A stretch of DNA of 35,294 nucleotides from Akkermansia muciniphila (lineage in GTDB: Bacteria > Verrucomicrobiota > Verrucomicrobiia > Verrucomicrobiales > Verrucomicrobiaceae). Of this stretch, positions 17,879-27,600 are shown piece by piece; positions within the stretch are counted from its first letter, which is position 1; the number at the start of each line of letters is the position of its first letter. Position numbers and translations under genes: made by a program. The stretch lies in contig CAMCWM010000037.1 in the NCBI GenBank assembly GCA_945882215.1, forward strand, positions 1-35,294, read 5' to 3'. The notes beneath the pieces are model-generated. The model did not search any database. It worked only from the letters and a program-made list of their open reading frames with translations, and was not told where the DNA came from.

Positions 17879-18751
17879 TCATGCCGCTGCAAGGTCAGGC
17901 TGGCCGCCTGTAGCATGTGCCGGAGCAGTGGCGAAGACGAAGCGGTGGATGCCGGGGAGGTCGGGGGCGGAGGTGGCGTTGCGGTAGCCGAGTTCCGTGC
18001 AGCGGGTGACAACGGATGCGCCTTGATCGTGGCCGACTTCGAGAGCGATGAGGGCGTTTGAATTGAGATGCGGCAAGGCGTCGGTGAGGAAGCGTTCGAC
18101 GATGCGGAGGCCGTCGGGGCCACCGTCGAGGGCGAGGATGGGATCGCGTTTTACTTCGGGGCTGAGGCTTTGGATTTCGGCGGTGGGGATGTAGGGGAGG
18201 TTGGCGGCGATGAGATCGAAGGTGCAGGTGATTTTTTCGAAGAGGTCACTGCGCAGGAGTTTGATGTTGGCGCTGAGGCGCGAGGCGTTGAGGCGGGCGA
18301 GGTCGAGGGCGTCTTCGCTGATGTCGGCAAGGATGATTTCACTCAAGGGCCAGGCTTTTGCGAGGCTGAGGCCGATGCAGCCGGAGCCGGTGGCCATGTC
18401 GAGCACTCGCGACGGTGGTGTAGCGAACTTTTTGAAGATGAGTTCAACGAGGGTTTCGGTTTCAGGACGCGGGATGAGGGCGCGGTGGTCGCTGACGAAT
18501 TCGTGACCGCAGAATTCGACGGTGCCGAGGAGGTGCTGAAGCGGCTCCCCTTCCCCGCGACGACGGAGGAGGTCGCGCAGGGTGGTCAAATTGGACTCGG
18601 GAACGGTTTCAGCGAAGCGGAGGTAGAGATCGAGCCGACGGCAGCGGAGGACGTGGGCGAGGAGGTGCTCCATGTTGAGCCGGGCTTCCTCGATCTTGCG
18701 CTTCTCCAGGTAGGCGGTGCCGGACTGGATGATTTCGAGAAGCTGTTTCAT
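17879..18751 (-). CDS. prmC: peptide chain release factor N5-glutamine methyltransferase
   Basis: 290 residues. An N-terminal helical domain (about 1-85) binds the release factor; the SAM-binding motif is LDMATGSGCIGLSLA (117-131), and the catalytic NLPY is at 184-187 (NLPYIP). It methylates the Gln of the GGQ motif in RF1/RF2. The last ~20 residues (APAHATGGQPDLAAA) go beyond the family core. prmC usually follows prfA, but here it is last after the pyruvate dehydrogenase and 5-formyl-THF cyclo-ligase genes, separated from the latter by a 32-bp repeat-containing gap. Confidence 0.94.
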   Translation of the reverse strand: MKQLLEIIQSGTAYLEKRKIEEARLNMEHLLAHVLRCRRLDLYLRFAETVPESNLTTLRDLLRRRGEGEPLQHLLGTVEFCGHEFVSDHRALIPRPETETLVELIFKKFATPPSRVLDMATGSGCIGLSLAKAWPLSEIILADISEDALDLARLNASRLSANIKLLRSDLFEKITCTFDLIAANLPYIPTAEIQSLSPEVKRDPILALDGGPDGLRIVERFLTDALPHLNSNALIALEVGHDQGASVVTRCTELGYRNATSAPDLPGIHRFVFATAPAHATGGQPDLAAA

Positions 18752-18764
18752 GAAGGACGGTAGA

Positions 18765-18801
18765 GTTTAGCCACTGATCTTCACTAATGGGACACTGATG
18801 T
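18765..18801. repeat. short intergenic repeat, family B (copy 2)
   Basis: The gap before prmC and the 3' end of the preceding gene read on the minus strand as ATCAGTG-TCCCATTAGTG-AAGATCAGTGGCTAAA, direct repeats of an AT(T/C)AGTG unit. It resembles the ROK-SIS gap. It also encodes the final residues of the cyclo-ligase. Confidence 0.5.
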
Positions 18802-19374
18802 TTGAATCAAGCCGGATTCGGTGATGATTTGATGGACGCGTTGGTCGTGGGGTTCGACGGGGATGGAATCGACGATCTGGAGGTCGAAGGCGATGGCGAT
18901 GCGTTGAGCACGGCAGGCGGGATTCGCAAGAAGGCGGTCGTAGTAGCCGCCGCCGCGGCCGAGACGTGCGCCGTCGCGGGTGAAGGCGAGGCCGGGGACG
19001 AGGATGAGATCGAGCGCGGCGATTTCGACTGGCAAACAATGCGGCTTTGGCTCCCAGACGTTCATGGGGCCGCGTTGGAGATCATCGAACGAGCGAATCT
19101 CGTGAGGTTGCAACTCAGAGATTTCGATTTGGAAGAAGCATGGGCGAAGTCCTTGAGTCCAAAGGACCGGAAGGAGGTGCGGGAGCAGGTCGGGCTCGTT
19201 TTTGAGGCCGCCGAAGAGGGCGATGACCTGGGGTGGTGCGGATTCGGCATGCTGACGCATGCCACTACGAAGGATGTGCTGGGCGATTTGGGCGCTGGCT
19301 TGCTGACGCGTGGATTCGTCGATGGCACGGAGACGCTCGCGCATGTGCTGGCGGAGCGTGGGTTTGTCTTGCAT
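18784..19374 (-). CDS. 5-formyltetrahydrofolate cyclo-ligase
   Basis: 196 residues, the usual family length. N-terminal basic helices (KPTLRQHMRERLRAID) and the ATP/folate site are clear: VPGLAFTRDGARLGRGGGYYDRLL (about 126-149) and IAIAFDLQIVDSIPVEPHDQRVHQIITE. It converts 5-formyl-THF to 5,10-methenyl-THF with ATP. It lies 30 bp after the E2 gene of the dehydrogenase operon and before prmC, all on the same strand, so a shared transcript is likely. Its 3' end runs into the family B repeat. Confidence 0.93.
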   Translation of the reverse strand: MQDKPTLRQHMRERLRAIDESTRQQASAQIAQHILRSGMRQHAESAPPQVIALFGGLKNEPDLLPHLLPVLWTQGLRPCFFQIEISELQPHEIRSFDDLQRGPMNVWEPKPHCLPVEIAALDLILVPGLAFTRDGARLGRGGGYYDRLLANPACRAQRIAIAFDLQIVDSIPVEPHDQRVHQIITESGLIQTSVSH

Positions 19375-19404
19375 GCGTTGTTCGAACGAGTTGGAAAACT
19401 CGTT

Positions 19405-20640
19405 TTACAGCAACTCGGGCTTCTGGAGAAGCTCGGCGACGCGTTTGAGGAGACGGCCGGCTCCGCCGCCGTCGAGGACTCGGTGGTCGAAGCTGAGGGT
19501 GAGCTCGGCTTCGGTGACTGGGATGAATTGCTTCACTTCTTCACTCCAGTGCGGGACTTTGCTACCAGCGCCGAGGCCGAGAACGAGGTTTTGCTCGGGC
19601 AACGGAATGGGCGTGGCCCAGACGATGCCGAAGGTGCCGAAGTTGGTGACGGTGGCGATACCGGGACGATTGACGTCGTTGGGAAGGCGGCGTGCGCGGG
19701 CCTGCTCGACGAGTTTGTTGTAAGTGGGCACCAGTTTGACGAGCGGGGTCTTTTCGACTTCGCGCAGGGTGGGAACCATGACGCCGTCATCGACTTCGAC
19801 GGCGAAGCCGATGTCGATGGCGAGGGGATGGACGATGCGGTTGCCGACGAGGCGGCCAGCGAAGGCGGTGTTTTCAGCGAGGGCCAAAGCGAGCGCACGA
19901 ATGACGTAGAGCGCGGGGCCGGGCTTGGGATCGGTTTTTTTGCGATGCGCGAGCATGGCATCAAGCATGATGGGACTGCCGACGGTGGCGAGAGGACGCG
20001 TCCAACTGCGGCGCATGGAATCGGCCACAGCGATGCGCATGGGCGAGGCGGGCGTCATTCGATGCTGTTCAAGAGCACGGAGGAAGGCTTCGAAGTCTTC
20101 GACGGTGACACGTCCGCCAGCGCCAGTCCCGGGAACACCGGCGAGGTCGGCGGCGTTGAGGCCGAGCTCAAGCATGCGTGCGCGCATGCGCGGTGAGATG
20201 TAACTGGCACCAGTGGCACCGGCGGGCACTGGCAGGCCGCCAACGACGGGTTCGACGGTGGGCTGACGCGTGGAGATGACGTCGGTATCGCTGATCTGGA
20301 AGTGGAGATTCTCGACGACGTCGGTGGAACCTCGAGCATGAGGTGCTTCGGAGGAGGGTTTGGTTTCTTCCCCCATGCCGAGCGACTGGGCGTCTTCTTC
20401 GGTGATTTCGAGCGCGGCAAGCGTGGCGCCAACGGCGTAGCTGGTCTGCGTGGTGGCGACGATCTGCCCGATCTTTCCTGCGCAGGGTGAGCTGACGGCC
20501 ATGGTGGCCTTGTTGGTCTCCACCTCAAAGAGATCGCTGCCTGCCTCGACCATGAGTCCTGGCTCGATCAGGATGCGAATGATGGTGGCTTCGGCGATGG
20601 ATTCGCCGAGCTGGGGCATCAGGATGGGGATGGTGGGCAT
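19405..20640 (-). CDS. dihydrolipoamide acyltransferase (E2) of a 2-oxoacid dehydrogenase complex
   Basis: 411 residues. Lipoyl domain 1-80 with the lipoylated Lys44 in FEVETNKATMAV; a flexible linker; a peripheral E1/E3-binding domain (about 148-190, ISPRMRARMLELGLNAADLAGVPGTGAGGRVTVEDF); and a C-terminal catalytic domain ending in SFDHRVLDGGGAGRLL with catalytic His386/Asp390. Linked to E1alpha and E1beta genes upstream on the same strand, it forms the core of a pyruvate (or branched-chain/acetoin) dehydrogenase. No E3 gene is in the window, so a dihydrolipoamide dehydrogenase must be encoded elsewhere. Confidence 0.94.
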   Translation of the reverse strand: MPTIPILMPQLGESIAEATIIRILIEPGLMVEAGSDLFEVETNKATMAVSSPCAGKIGQIVATTQTSYAVGATLAALEITEEDAQSLGMGEETKPSSEAPHARGSTDVVENLHFQISDTDVISTRQPTVEPVVGGLPVPAGATGASYISPRMRARMLELGLNAADLAGVPGTGAGGRVTVEDFEAFLRALEQHRMTPASPMRIAVADSMRRSWTRPLATVGSPIMLDAMLAHRKKTDPKPGPALYVIRALALALAENTAFAGRLVGNRIVHPLAIDIGFAVEVDDGVMVPTLREVEKTPLVKLVPTYNKLVEQARARRLPNDVNRPGIATVTNFGTFGIVWATPIPLPEQNLVLGLGAGSKVPHWSEEVKQFIPVTEAELTLSFDHRVLDGGGAGRLLKRVAELLQKPELL

Positions 20641-20644
20641 CTCG

Positions 20645-20681
20645 AGAATGTTGAATGACGAATGACGGAATGACGAATGCC
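20645..20681. repeat. short intergenic repeat, family A (copy 2)
   Basis: Nearly the whole E1beta-E2 gap is direct copies of GAATGACG/GAATGTTG (GAATGTTGAATGACGAATG, then GAATGACGAATGCC). It lies directly upstream of the E2 start and matches the element at 16386-16424. Confidence 0.6.
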
Positions 20682-20684
20682 AAA

Positions 20685-21650
20685 TTAATACCAGAGCAGA
20701 CGGCGGAGCGCGCCGGCGATGGTGGAGGTGGTGGGGCGGTGCGACTTCCAGAGGTTCGGATGATACGGAATCGGCGTGTCCTTGGAGTTCAGGCGCATGG
20801 GCGGCGCGTCGAGAAGATGGAAGCCTTCGGTGGTGACGCGGGCGATGATTTCAGCGGTGACTCCACCCCAAGGGAAGGCTTCGCCAAGGGCGAGCAGACG
20901 ACCCGTGCGGGCGACGGAGGCGAGGATGGTGTCGGTGTCCATCGGCTTCACGGAACGGAGATCGACGACCTCGATGGAATAGCCATCAAGCTGGAGTTCC
21001 TCGGCGGCGCGCAGGGCCTCATGCACCATGGCGCTGTAGGTGACGATGGTGGCGTGTCGTCCGGGGCGTGCGATGCGCGCTTTGCCGATGGGCAGGCCGC
21101 GTTCGCCGATCTGGTCAGCCTTGAGATGGTAATAGAGGAACTTGTGCTCGCAGTAGATGACTGGGTCGTCGAGCTGGACGCTATCGAGCAGCATCCAGTA
21201 GGCGTCCTCGACAGTGGCAGGCGTGACAATGACCAGGCCAGGATAGTGCGCGTAGATGGCCTCCATCGACTGGCTGTGAAACGGACCGCTGCCTGCGGTG
21301 CCGCCCGACGGCATGCGGATGGTGATAGGACAAGGCACATTGGTGCGCCAGTAGAGCGTGGCGGCCTGGTTGACGATCTGATTGAAGCCGACGGAGGAGA
21401 AATCGGCGAACTGCATCTCTATAATAGGGCGTGCGCCTTCCACAGCAGCGCCGACAGCCATGCCGACCATGGCGTCTTCGCTGATCGGCGCGTCGAAAAC
21501 GCGGTTGGGAAACTCTTTGCTCAGGCTCTTGGTGGCCTTGAACGCACCGCCGAAGGTGGCGATGTCCTGGCCGTACAGAAAAACGGAGGGGTCTTTGCGC
21601 AGCGCCTCATACTGCGCCTCACGAATGGCTTCGAGGTAAGTGATGCTCAT
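20685..21650 (-). CDS. 2-oxoacid (pyruvate) dehydrogenase E1 component, beta subunit
   Basis: 321 residues. Transketolase-like pyrimidine domain: YLEAIREAQYEALRKDPSVFLYGQDIATFGGAFKATKSL, then PISEDAMVGMAVGAAVEGARPIIEMQFADF, with the C-terminal transketolase domain GRHATIVTYSAMVHEALRAAEELQ...VVDLRSVKPMDTDTI. It forms the alpha2beta2 E1 with the gene upstream; its ATG overlaps the E1alpha stop (ATGA), ensuring balanced synthesis. Pyruvate is the likeliest substrate, but 2-oxoisovalerate or acetoin enzymes look alike. Confidence 0.94.
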   Translation of the reverse strand: MSITYLEAIREAQYEALRKDPSVFLYGQDIATFGGAFKATKSLSKEFPNRVFDAPISEDAMVGMAVGAAVEGARPIIEMQFADFSSVGFNQIVNQAATLYWRTNVPCPITIRMPSGGTAGSGPFHSQSMEAIYAHYPGLVIVTPATVEDAYWMLLDSVQLDDPVIYCEHKFLYYHLKADQIGERGLPIGKARIARPGRHATIVTYSAMVHEALRAAEELQLDGYSIEVVDLRSVKPMDTDTILASVARTGRLLALGEAFPWGGVTAEIIARVTTEGFHLLDAPPMRLNSKDTPIPYHPNLWKSHRPTTSTIAGALRRLLWY

Positions 21651-22693
21651 GCCTCGTGCTGGCCCTCCACGAGATCGGCGCAGGAAAGCGCCTGCCAGTT
21701 TTCTTTGAAGGGATCAGGGGCGGGTTCCTTGGACACTTTGGAGATGGTTTGATCGACGTTGCGGCGCACTTCTTCGTTCAGGTCACGCAGGTCCGCGGAG
21801 TTCATCCAGCCATGGTCGAGGGCGAATTTTTCCGCCACCGCGAGGCAATCGCGTGCCGAGGGACCCTGGCGCGTTTTATCGGGAATGTAAGAAGCGTCAT
21901 CATGTTCGCCGTGGCCCGCAAGACGCAGCAGCGTGCCAACGATCATCTGCGGGCCGCCACCGCTACGCGCACGAGCGACAGCAGCCCGAAAGGCTTTGAG
22001 GCAGGAAGCAAGGTCCGTGGCATCCACGCTGGCACCTTCGATGCCGTAGCCTGCGGCGCGATCCACGAGATTCTCGCAGGCGTACTGGCGCGTGTTGGGC
22101 GTGGAGTAAGCGTATTGATTGTTCGCGATGCTGACGATGATGGGCAGCTTTTCCACCGCAGCCATGTTCAGGCCTTCATGAAAAGCACCCGTGGAAGTGC
22201 CACCGTCACCGATGCTGGTGGCACCAATACTGTCCCCCAGAGTTCCAGCCTGCCGACGTGCGAACAACCCACCGGCCACGACTGACAGCAGGCTGCCGAG
22301 GTGGCTGATCATCGCCAGCAGGCCTTCTTTAGGACGACCACGATGGATATTGCCGTCACGTCCGCGCATCGGACCGGTGATGGTGCCCAGATAGGTCCGC
22401 ACACAGTCGAGGATCGGCTCCCCATAGGCAATCCTGCCCGCCTGGTCACGAATCAACGGGCCGTAAATGTCCGAACCCTTGCGGAGCTGCACCCCGAGCG
22501 CGGCACTGAACGCCTCCTGGCCTTTGCCGATATAAACCCCGCCGACGATGCGCCCGCCAGCGCGATAGAGCGATCCGAGCTTATCCTCCAGCACTCTGGC
22601 CAGCAGCATGTGCTGGTAAGTGAGGAGGAATTGGTCGCGAAAATCGACCGTCAGGTCGGTTTCGGCGCAGTTGATCGATGGAGCAAGTGCCAC
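21647..22693 (-). CDS. 2-oxoacid (pyruvate) dehydrogenase E1 component, alpha subunit
   Basis: 348 residues. The thiamine pyrophosphate motif is complete: GDG at 162-164 (SIGDGGTSTGAFHEGLN) and NN at 191-192 (ANNQYAYSTP). The active-site loop around RGRDGNIH and the residues HGEHDDASYI are typical of E1alpha. It decarboxylates the 2-oxoacid and passes the acyl group to E2. First gene of the operon, with the promoter presumably in the 223-bp divergent gap upstream. Confidence 0.94.
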   Translation of the reverse strand: MALAPSINCAETDLTVDFRDQFLLTYQHMLLARVLEDKLGSLYRAGGRIVGGVYIGKGQEAFSAALGVQLRKGSDIYGPLIRDQAGRIAYGEPILDCVRTYLGTITGPMRGRDGNIHRGRPKEGLLAMISHLGSLLSVVAGGLFARRQAGTLGDSIGATSIGDGGTSTGAFHEGLNMAAVEKLPIIVSIANNQYAYSTPNTRQYACENLVDRAAGYGIEGASVDATDLASCLKAFRAAVARARSGGGPQMIVGTLLRLAGHGEHDDASYIPDKTRQGPSARDCLAVAEKFALDHGWMNSADLRDLNEEVRRNVDQTISKVSKEPAPDPFKENWQALSCADLVEGQHEA

Positions 22694-22916
22694 GAGGCAT
22701 ATTTGGTATCAAGGGCAGCAGATTCGTCAACACCGTCACCAAAAGGAATCCTTCGGAAAAGCAGGATTTGCTATGGGGTGGCACCCCTTCCGCTTCTTGG
22801 AGAGTTGAAATTTTTTAGGATTGAAGGTGACAAAATGTGAGCATGTGAATAATTTGTTTGAAATTTTCATAACAGGGTGCAAATTTGATAAAGAAAGCTG
22901 AAATTTTTAGAAATCC
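22694..22916. promoter_or_regulatory. divergent intergenic region with AT-rich block and three TGAAATTTT direct repeats
   Basis: The gap between E1alpha (minus) and the orphan gene (plus). Its half next to the orphan gene (about 22805-22916) is far more AT-rich than the surroundings. It holds three direct copies of TGAAATTTT, at 22806-22814, 22859-22867 and 22899-22907, plus the palindrome CAAATTTG near 22880. These are candidate regulator sites or promoter elements; no -35/-10 pair with good spacing stands out. Confidence 0.4.
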
Positions 22917-23477
22917 ATGGAATCGCTTCTCGCCACAGCCGCTGCCGACCCTGTGTTCTCAGGCTTCCAAGTTCAAAGCTATGGAAGTCTGTTGCTGCCC
23001 GATCACCCGATCCGCTTTGGATTCCAAGTGGACATCGTCCCTGACAACTGCCCTTCGAGCATTCTCTTTGGCCTCGTCAGCCGAGACCCAGTCAACGGCG
23101 GCCATGCCAAGACCACCGGGTTCGCCGTGCGGGTGGATTTGGAGATGCGTGAAATCTGGGATGTCTTGAACGGCAGCGGACTAGTCGGCTGGGTGGAGCA
23201 CCCCAATGGACTCGCAGGCTTCACCGATGAAGAACCCCTGCTGCTGGGATGGGAAATCGAATGCCACGGTCAGGCCTTGATCCCCAAGCTGGTAGTGGCC
23301 GATCAACAGTGGCTTTACCCGGCCATCCAGCGCCCGCATCCCATGATCATGGAGACCGTGATCGGCTGGCAAGGAGAATGGGACCGCGATCCACGGGGCA
23401 CCTTCCTGCACCCGGCACTCTGGCGCGAACAACTGCCCGTCTTGAACGCCCAAGAGCCAGAGGCCATCGCCGCCTGA
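22917..23477 (+). CDS. hypothetical protein, 186 aa
   Basis: Starts MESLLATAAADPVFSGFQ and ends ...QEPEAIAA. No signal peptide or membrane helix; rich in Trp, Gly and acidic residues (IWDVLNGSGLVGWVEHPNG, VIGWQGEWDRDPRGTFLHP), so a soluble globular beta-rich protein is likely. I recognise no domain. Codon usage looks like the neighbours, yet the upstream region is unusually AT-rich with repeated TGAAATTTT. It stands alone between the divergent dehydrogenase operon and hldD, with a small hairpin after its stop. Confidence 0.65.
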   Translation: MESLLATAAADPVFSGFQVQSYGSLLLPDHPIRFGFQVDIVPDNCPSSILFGLVSRDPVNGGHAKTTGFAVRVDLEMREIWDVLNGSGLVGWVEHPNGLAGFTDEEPLLLGWEIECHGQALIPKLVVADQQWLYPAIQRPHPMIMETVIGWQGEWDRDPRGTFLHPALWREQLPVLNAQEPEAIAA

Positions 23478-23493
23478 TCAAGCTCCGGCTTGA
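23478..23493 (+). terminator. small hairpin after the orphan gene, possible weak terminator
   Basis: TCAAGC-TCCG-GCTTGA begins right after the TGA stop. A T5 run follows only 9 bases later (about 23503-23507), so a classical intrinsic terminator is doubtful. Confidence 0.3.
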
Positions 23494-23526
23494 ATCCCGC
23501 CGTTTTTCCCGTTACCGGCAGGGAGC

Positions 23527-24534
23527 ATGAAATCGCCTGAAAGTCGCATCCTCATCACCGGCGGAGCCGGATTCATCGGCAGCGCCCTCGTCTGGGAGTT
23601 AAACCGCCGTGGCTGCGAGAATATCGTCGTCTGCGACCGCCTGAGCACCGACGAGAAGTGGAAAAACCTCGTCCCGCTCAAATTCGCCGACTACATCGAC
23701 GGTAACGACCTGCTCCAGGCCGTGCAGCACGCGCCTGCCAAGCTCGGCCGCTTTGACCATGTGCTCCACCTCGGTGCCTGCTCCGCCACCACCGAGCGCG
23801 ACGCGGATTACCTGATGCGGAACAACTACGAGTTCACCAAGCAGCTCTGCCAGTGGTCGCTCGCGAACCAGACCCGCTTCGTTTATGCCTCCTCCGCCGC
23901 GACTTATGGCGACGGTGCCCACGGCATGGATGATCAGATGCCCGACATCCACGCCCTGCGTCCGCTGAACATGTACGGCTACTCGAAACACCTCTTCGAC
24001 CTCCACGCCAAACGCGAAGGCTGGCTGCCAAAGATCGTCGGCCTCAAGTACTTCAACGTCTATGGCCCCAATGAGGACCACAAGGCCGACATGCGCAGCC
24101 TCGTTCACAAAGCCTGCGGCCAGATCCTCGCCACCGGCAAGGTCCAGCTCTTCAAATCCCACCGCCCCGACTACAAAGACGGCGAGCAGATGCGTGATTT
24201 CCTGTATGTGAAAGACGCCATCCGCATGACCCTCCACCTCGCCGAAACCCCGAGCGCAGGCGGCCTCTTCAACCTCGGCTCCGGCAAAGCCCACACCTGG
24301 ATCGAACTCGCCACCGCCATCTTCACCGCCCTCGGCAAGGAGCCGAACATTGAGTTCATCGACATGCCGGAGCACCTGCAATCGAAATATCAATACTACA
24401 CCTGCGCCGACATCGCCAAACTCCGCGCCTCCGGTTTCAGCCAGGAAATCACCCCGCTCACCGAAGCGGTGCGTGACTATGTCCAGGGTTATCTGGTGCC
24501 TGACAAGCGGCTTGGCGATGAGCCTGTGGCCTAA
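23527..24534 (+). CDS. hldD: ADP-L-glycero-D-manno-heptose 6-epimerase
   Basis: 335 residues, the usual length. Rossmann motif ITGGAGFIGSAL (10-21), YASSAATYGDG, catalytic Y150-x3-K154 in MYGYSKHLF, and the family signatures LKYFNVYGPNEDHK and MRDFLYVKDA. It epimerises ADP-D-glycero- to ADP-L-glycero-beta-D-manno-heptose for the LPS inner core, so the cell is Gram-negative with heptose-containing LPS. No other LPS gene is adjacent. Confidence 0.95.
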   Translation: MKSPESRILITGGAGFIGSALVWELNRRGCENIVVCDRLSTDEKWKNLVPLKFADYIDGNDLLQAVQHAPAKLGRFDHVLHLGACSATTERDADYLMRNNYEFTKQLCQWSLANQTRFVYASSAATYGDGAHGMDDQMPDIHALRPLNMYGYSKHLFDLHAKREGWLPKIVGLKYFNVYGPNEDHKADMRSLVHKACGQILATGKVQLFKSHRPDYKDGEQMRDFLYVKDAIRMTLHLAETPSAGGLFNLGSGKAHTWIELATAIFTALGKEPNIEFIDMPEHLQSKYQYYTCADIAKLRASGFSQEITPLTEAVRDYVQGYLVPDKRLGDEPVA

Positions 24535-24670
24535 TGCCCCAGGTTCAGCACCAATCTGAAGCGGCCAACGGTGCCTACACTACTTCCCGCCGTGCTCAAG
24601 ATTCTATCCTTGCCAAACTCCTGCCTTTTTCGTAGCAAGGCCGGGTAACGCCAGCTTAAGCCTCCCAGCC

Positions 24671-27600
24671 ATGAGTGATCCAGCCACATCGACTCCACGC
24701 ACCACTGGCGGCAATGCCCGCTGGGAGCCGCCTTCACCTGCCGAGTTGCAGGAGCAGATGCCGGGCTACACGATTGAAAAACTCCTCGGCCGTGGCGGCA
24801 TGGGCGCGGTTTACAAAGGCGTTCAAAGCAATCTCGACCGCACCGTCGCCATCAAGATTTTACCGCCGGGTGTCGAGCAGGAAGACCCCAGCTTTGCCGA
24901 GCGCTTCAAAAACGAGGCGAAGCTGATGGCTCGCTTGAACAACCCAGCGGTGGTCAGTGTACACGACTTTGGTCTCACCACCGGCGGCTTGCTCTACTTC
25001 GCCATGGAGTATGTCGATGGCACCGATGTCTCCCAAATGATCCGCAGCCAAGGAAAGCTGCCGCCGGAGCATGCGCTGGCCATCACCGCGCATGTGTGCG
25101 ATGCGCTCAGCGCCGCGCATGAGCTGGGCATCGTGCATCGCGACATCAAACCGGCCAACGTGCTCATCAACATGAAAGGCCAGGTGAAAGTCGCCGACTT
25201 TGGATTGGCGAAGATCGAGGAGCCCGGCACGCACGGCCTCACGAAGACCGGTTACGCCATGGGCACGCCCGACTTCGTCGCGCCCGAGGTGCTCATGCTC
25301 GGCTCCCACATTGATGGTCGTGCCGATCTCTATGCCGTTGGTGTGATGCTGTATCAGATGCTCACCGGCGAGGTGCCACGCGGCGCGTTCAAGCCCGCCA
25401 CCGCCCGCCTGCCCGGTCTCGATCCACGGTTTGATCCCATCATCATGAAGGCGATGCAGAGCGACCGTGAGGAGCGCTATCAAAGCAGCACTGAACTGCG
25501 GCGTGACCTGGATGTCATTCTCACGGTGCCCTTGGTGCGGCAGGATGAACCGCCGACCTCCGCCATCCCCGCAGCGCAAGTGGCGCAAACACCCGCCCAA
25601 CGCAGCGCCGCGCAGAAGCCCCCAGCCAGGAGCGCGGGTGCCCCCGCCCGCCAGCCACCCGCGCATGCGGGTGAAGGCACCCGCGCTCCAGTCCCGCCCA
25701 AAAAATCCTCCGCTCCTCTTCTTCTCGGCCTCGGAGCCGCAGCAGCCATCGGCATCGGTGCGTTCGTGATGATGGGTGGCGACGAGAAGGCGCAGCAAAG
25801 CCAGCCGACCAAAACGCAAACTGTGACCAGCACGGCAACGCCACCGATCAAAGCTCGCGAGGAACCAAAGGCAGGGGATCCCTCAGGCTCATCGTTGGGC
25901 GCATCCAAGCCAACTGCCGTAGCCGCCTCCAAACCGCCTTCTACAACCGTTGTTCAGCAGACCGCAGCGAAAGGCCCACAGCCCGTGCGCCTGCCCGACC
26001 CGGCGAAGTGGGTGAAGGCGTTCGAGTCGCCGAAGAGTCTGGAGAGTTTCAAAGGGCAGGCCGAATGGACGCAGTCAGGCATTCACCTCACTGGAACCAT
26101 AGCGCCAACCAACTCAACGATTCAGGACGCAGCCGTCCGCTTGAAGGTAAAGAAGGGAACTAACATTGGCTTGATGTTGCGAGCCAAGAAGGACAACCAG
26201 TGGTCGGCGAATGTCAAAACCAGCCAAGGCACTGCCAATTTCCAAGTCACTCAAGACGGTGCGAAACTGGTGTTGGAACAGTTTGATGTCCCGCCAAGCG
26301 TTACCGCACTCGAAGAGATCGATCTCGAGTTTGTCGGCGTTGGCAATATTCTCAGCCTTTCGATAAACGGCGTGCAGGCCCATTCCATGGTTGTGCCTGC
26401 CAAGGCAAGCACAGGGATGATTCACATTTTCAGCGCCGATGGCTACGTTCGTGACATCGCCTGGCAATCGCTCGATGGACCAGCTTCCGCACCGGAGAAA
26501 ACTGCCGCCATCGCCGCAGCCCCAGTTGCGCCACCTCCCGCCTCTTCGACGCCGAGCGCTCCCGCCTCCCCATCTCTCAGTCTCCCTGTCTCCTCTTCTT
26601 CCCCTCCTGCCACCACCACCATGGCCGCCGCGCCCGCCAGCGAGCTCGACCAGCGCCTCGCCGCACTCGACGCCAGTTTCCAGGCCGCCGTTGAGCGGGA
26701 CGCCAACACCGCGTTCAAGTCCAACATGGCCGCGTTAGATAAGCTCTACCTCGGTGCGCTCGACCGCTCCCTCGCCACCGCTTCCAAAGGCGGGAAACTG
26801 GAGGAAGCCCTGGCCCTGCGTGAGGAGAAGCAGCGCATCGAGAAAGGCGAGGGTGTGCCCTCCGAGGTGGATGAAAGCACCCAAGCCCCAGGCAAGGTGC
26901 CCGACACGCTCAAGACCCTGCGCCAGACCTACCGCAGCACCACCGCCCAGCACGAGGCCACCAAAGCCAAGGCCATGCAGCCGCTCTACGACAAGTACGA
27001 TCAGGCCCTCGCCGCCGTGCAGACCGAGCTGACCAAGGCCAGCCAGCTCGACGACGCCATGCGCGTGAAGACCGTGCGCGAGCAGATTGCCGCGACGCGG
27101 GGCAGCGACGAAGGGAGCGCGGGCACTCCTGCCCGCACCACTTCAACAGGCGGCGCAGCCGCGCCGATGACGGAAGCGGACAAAAGAGCCGAGTCCGCGA
27201 GACAGGCGCAGCCAATCCGCGCTCCTCTCATTGTTGGCACTTTCACCAACAGCCTTGGTATGAAGTTCGTTCCGGTGCCAGAGACTGAAATCCTCATGTG
27301 CACCCATGAAACACGGCGGCAGGACTACGCGGCGTTTGCGGCAGAAACTCCTAAAGTGGATGCCACATGGAAAAGCCAGGCAAGGGATGGCATTCCCTGC
27401 GGGCACGGAGATGATCATCCAGTGGTGGGTGTAAACTGGCACGATGCCCAGGCTTTCTGTCGTTGGCTCAGCAGCAAAGAGGGCAAAACCTTCCGATTGC
27501 CCACGGATAGAGAATGGAGCATCGCGGTGGGACTCGGACGCAAAGAGAAATCGGCGCGGGACACGACACCCAAGAGTCTGCACAACCAAGCCCCCGACTT

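Noticed and set aside
18802..20196. 464-codon plus-strand frame across the cyclo-ligase and E2 genes
   Set aside because: It lies antisense to two clearly identified genes; low-complexity acidic translation is a codon-bias shadow. The same holds for 20655-21752, 112-1089 and 2323-3696.
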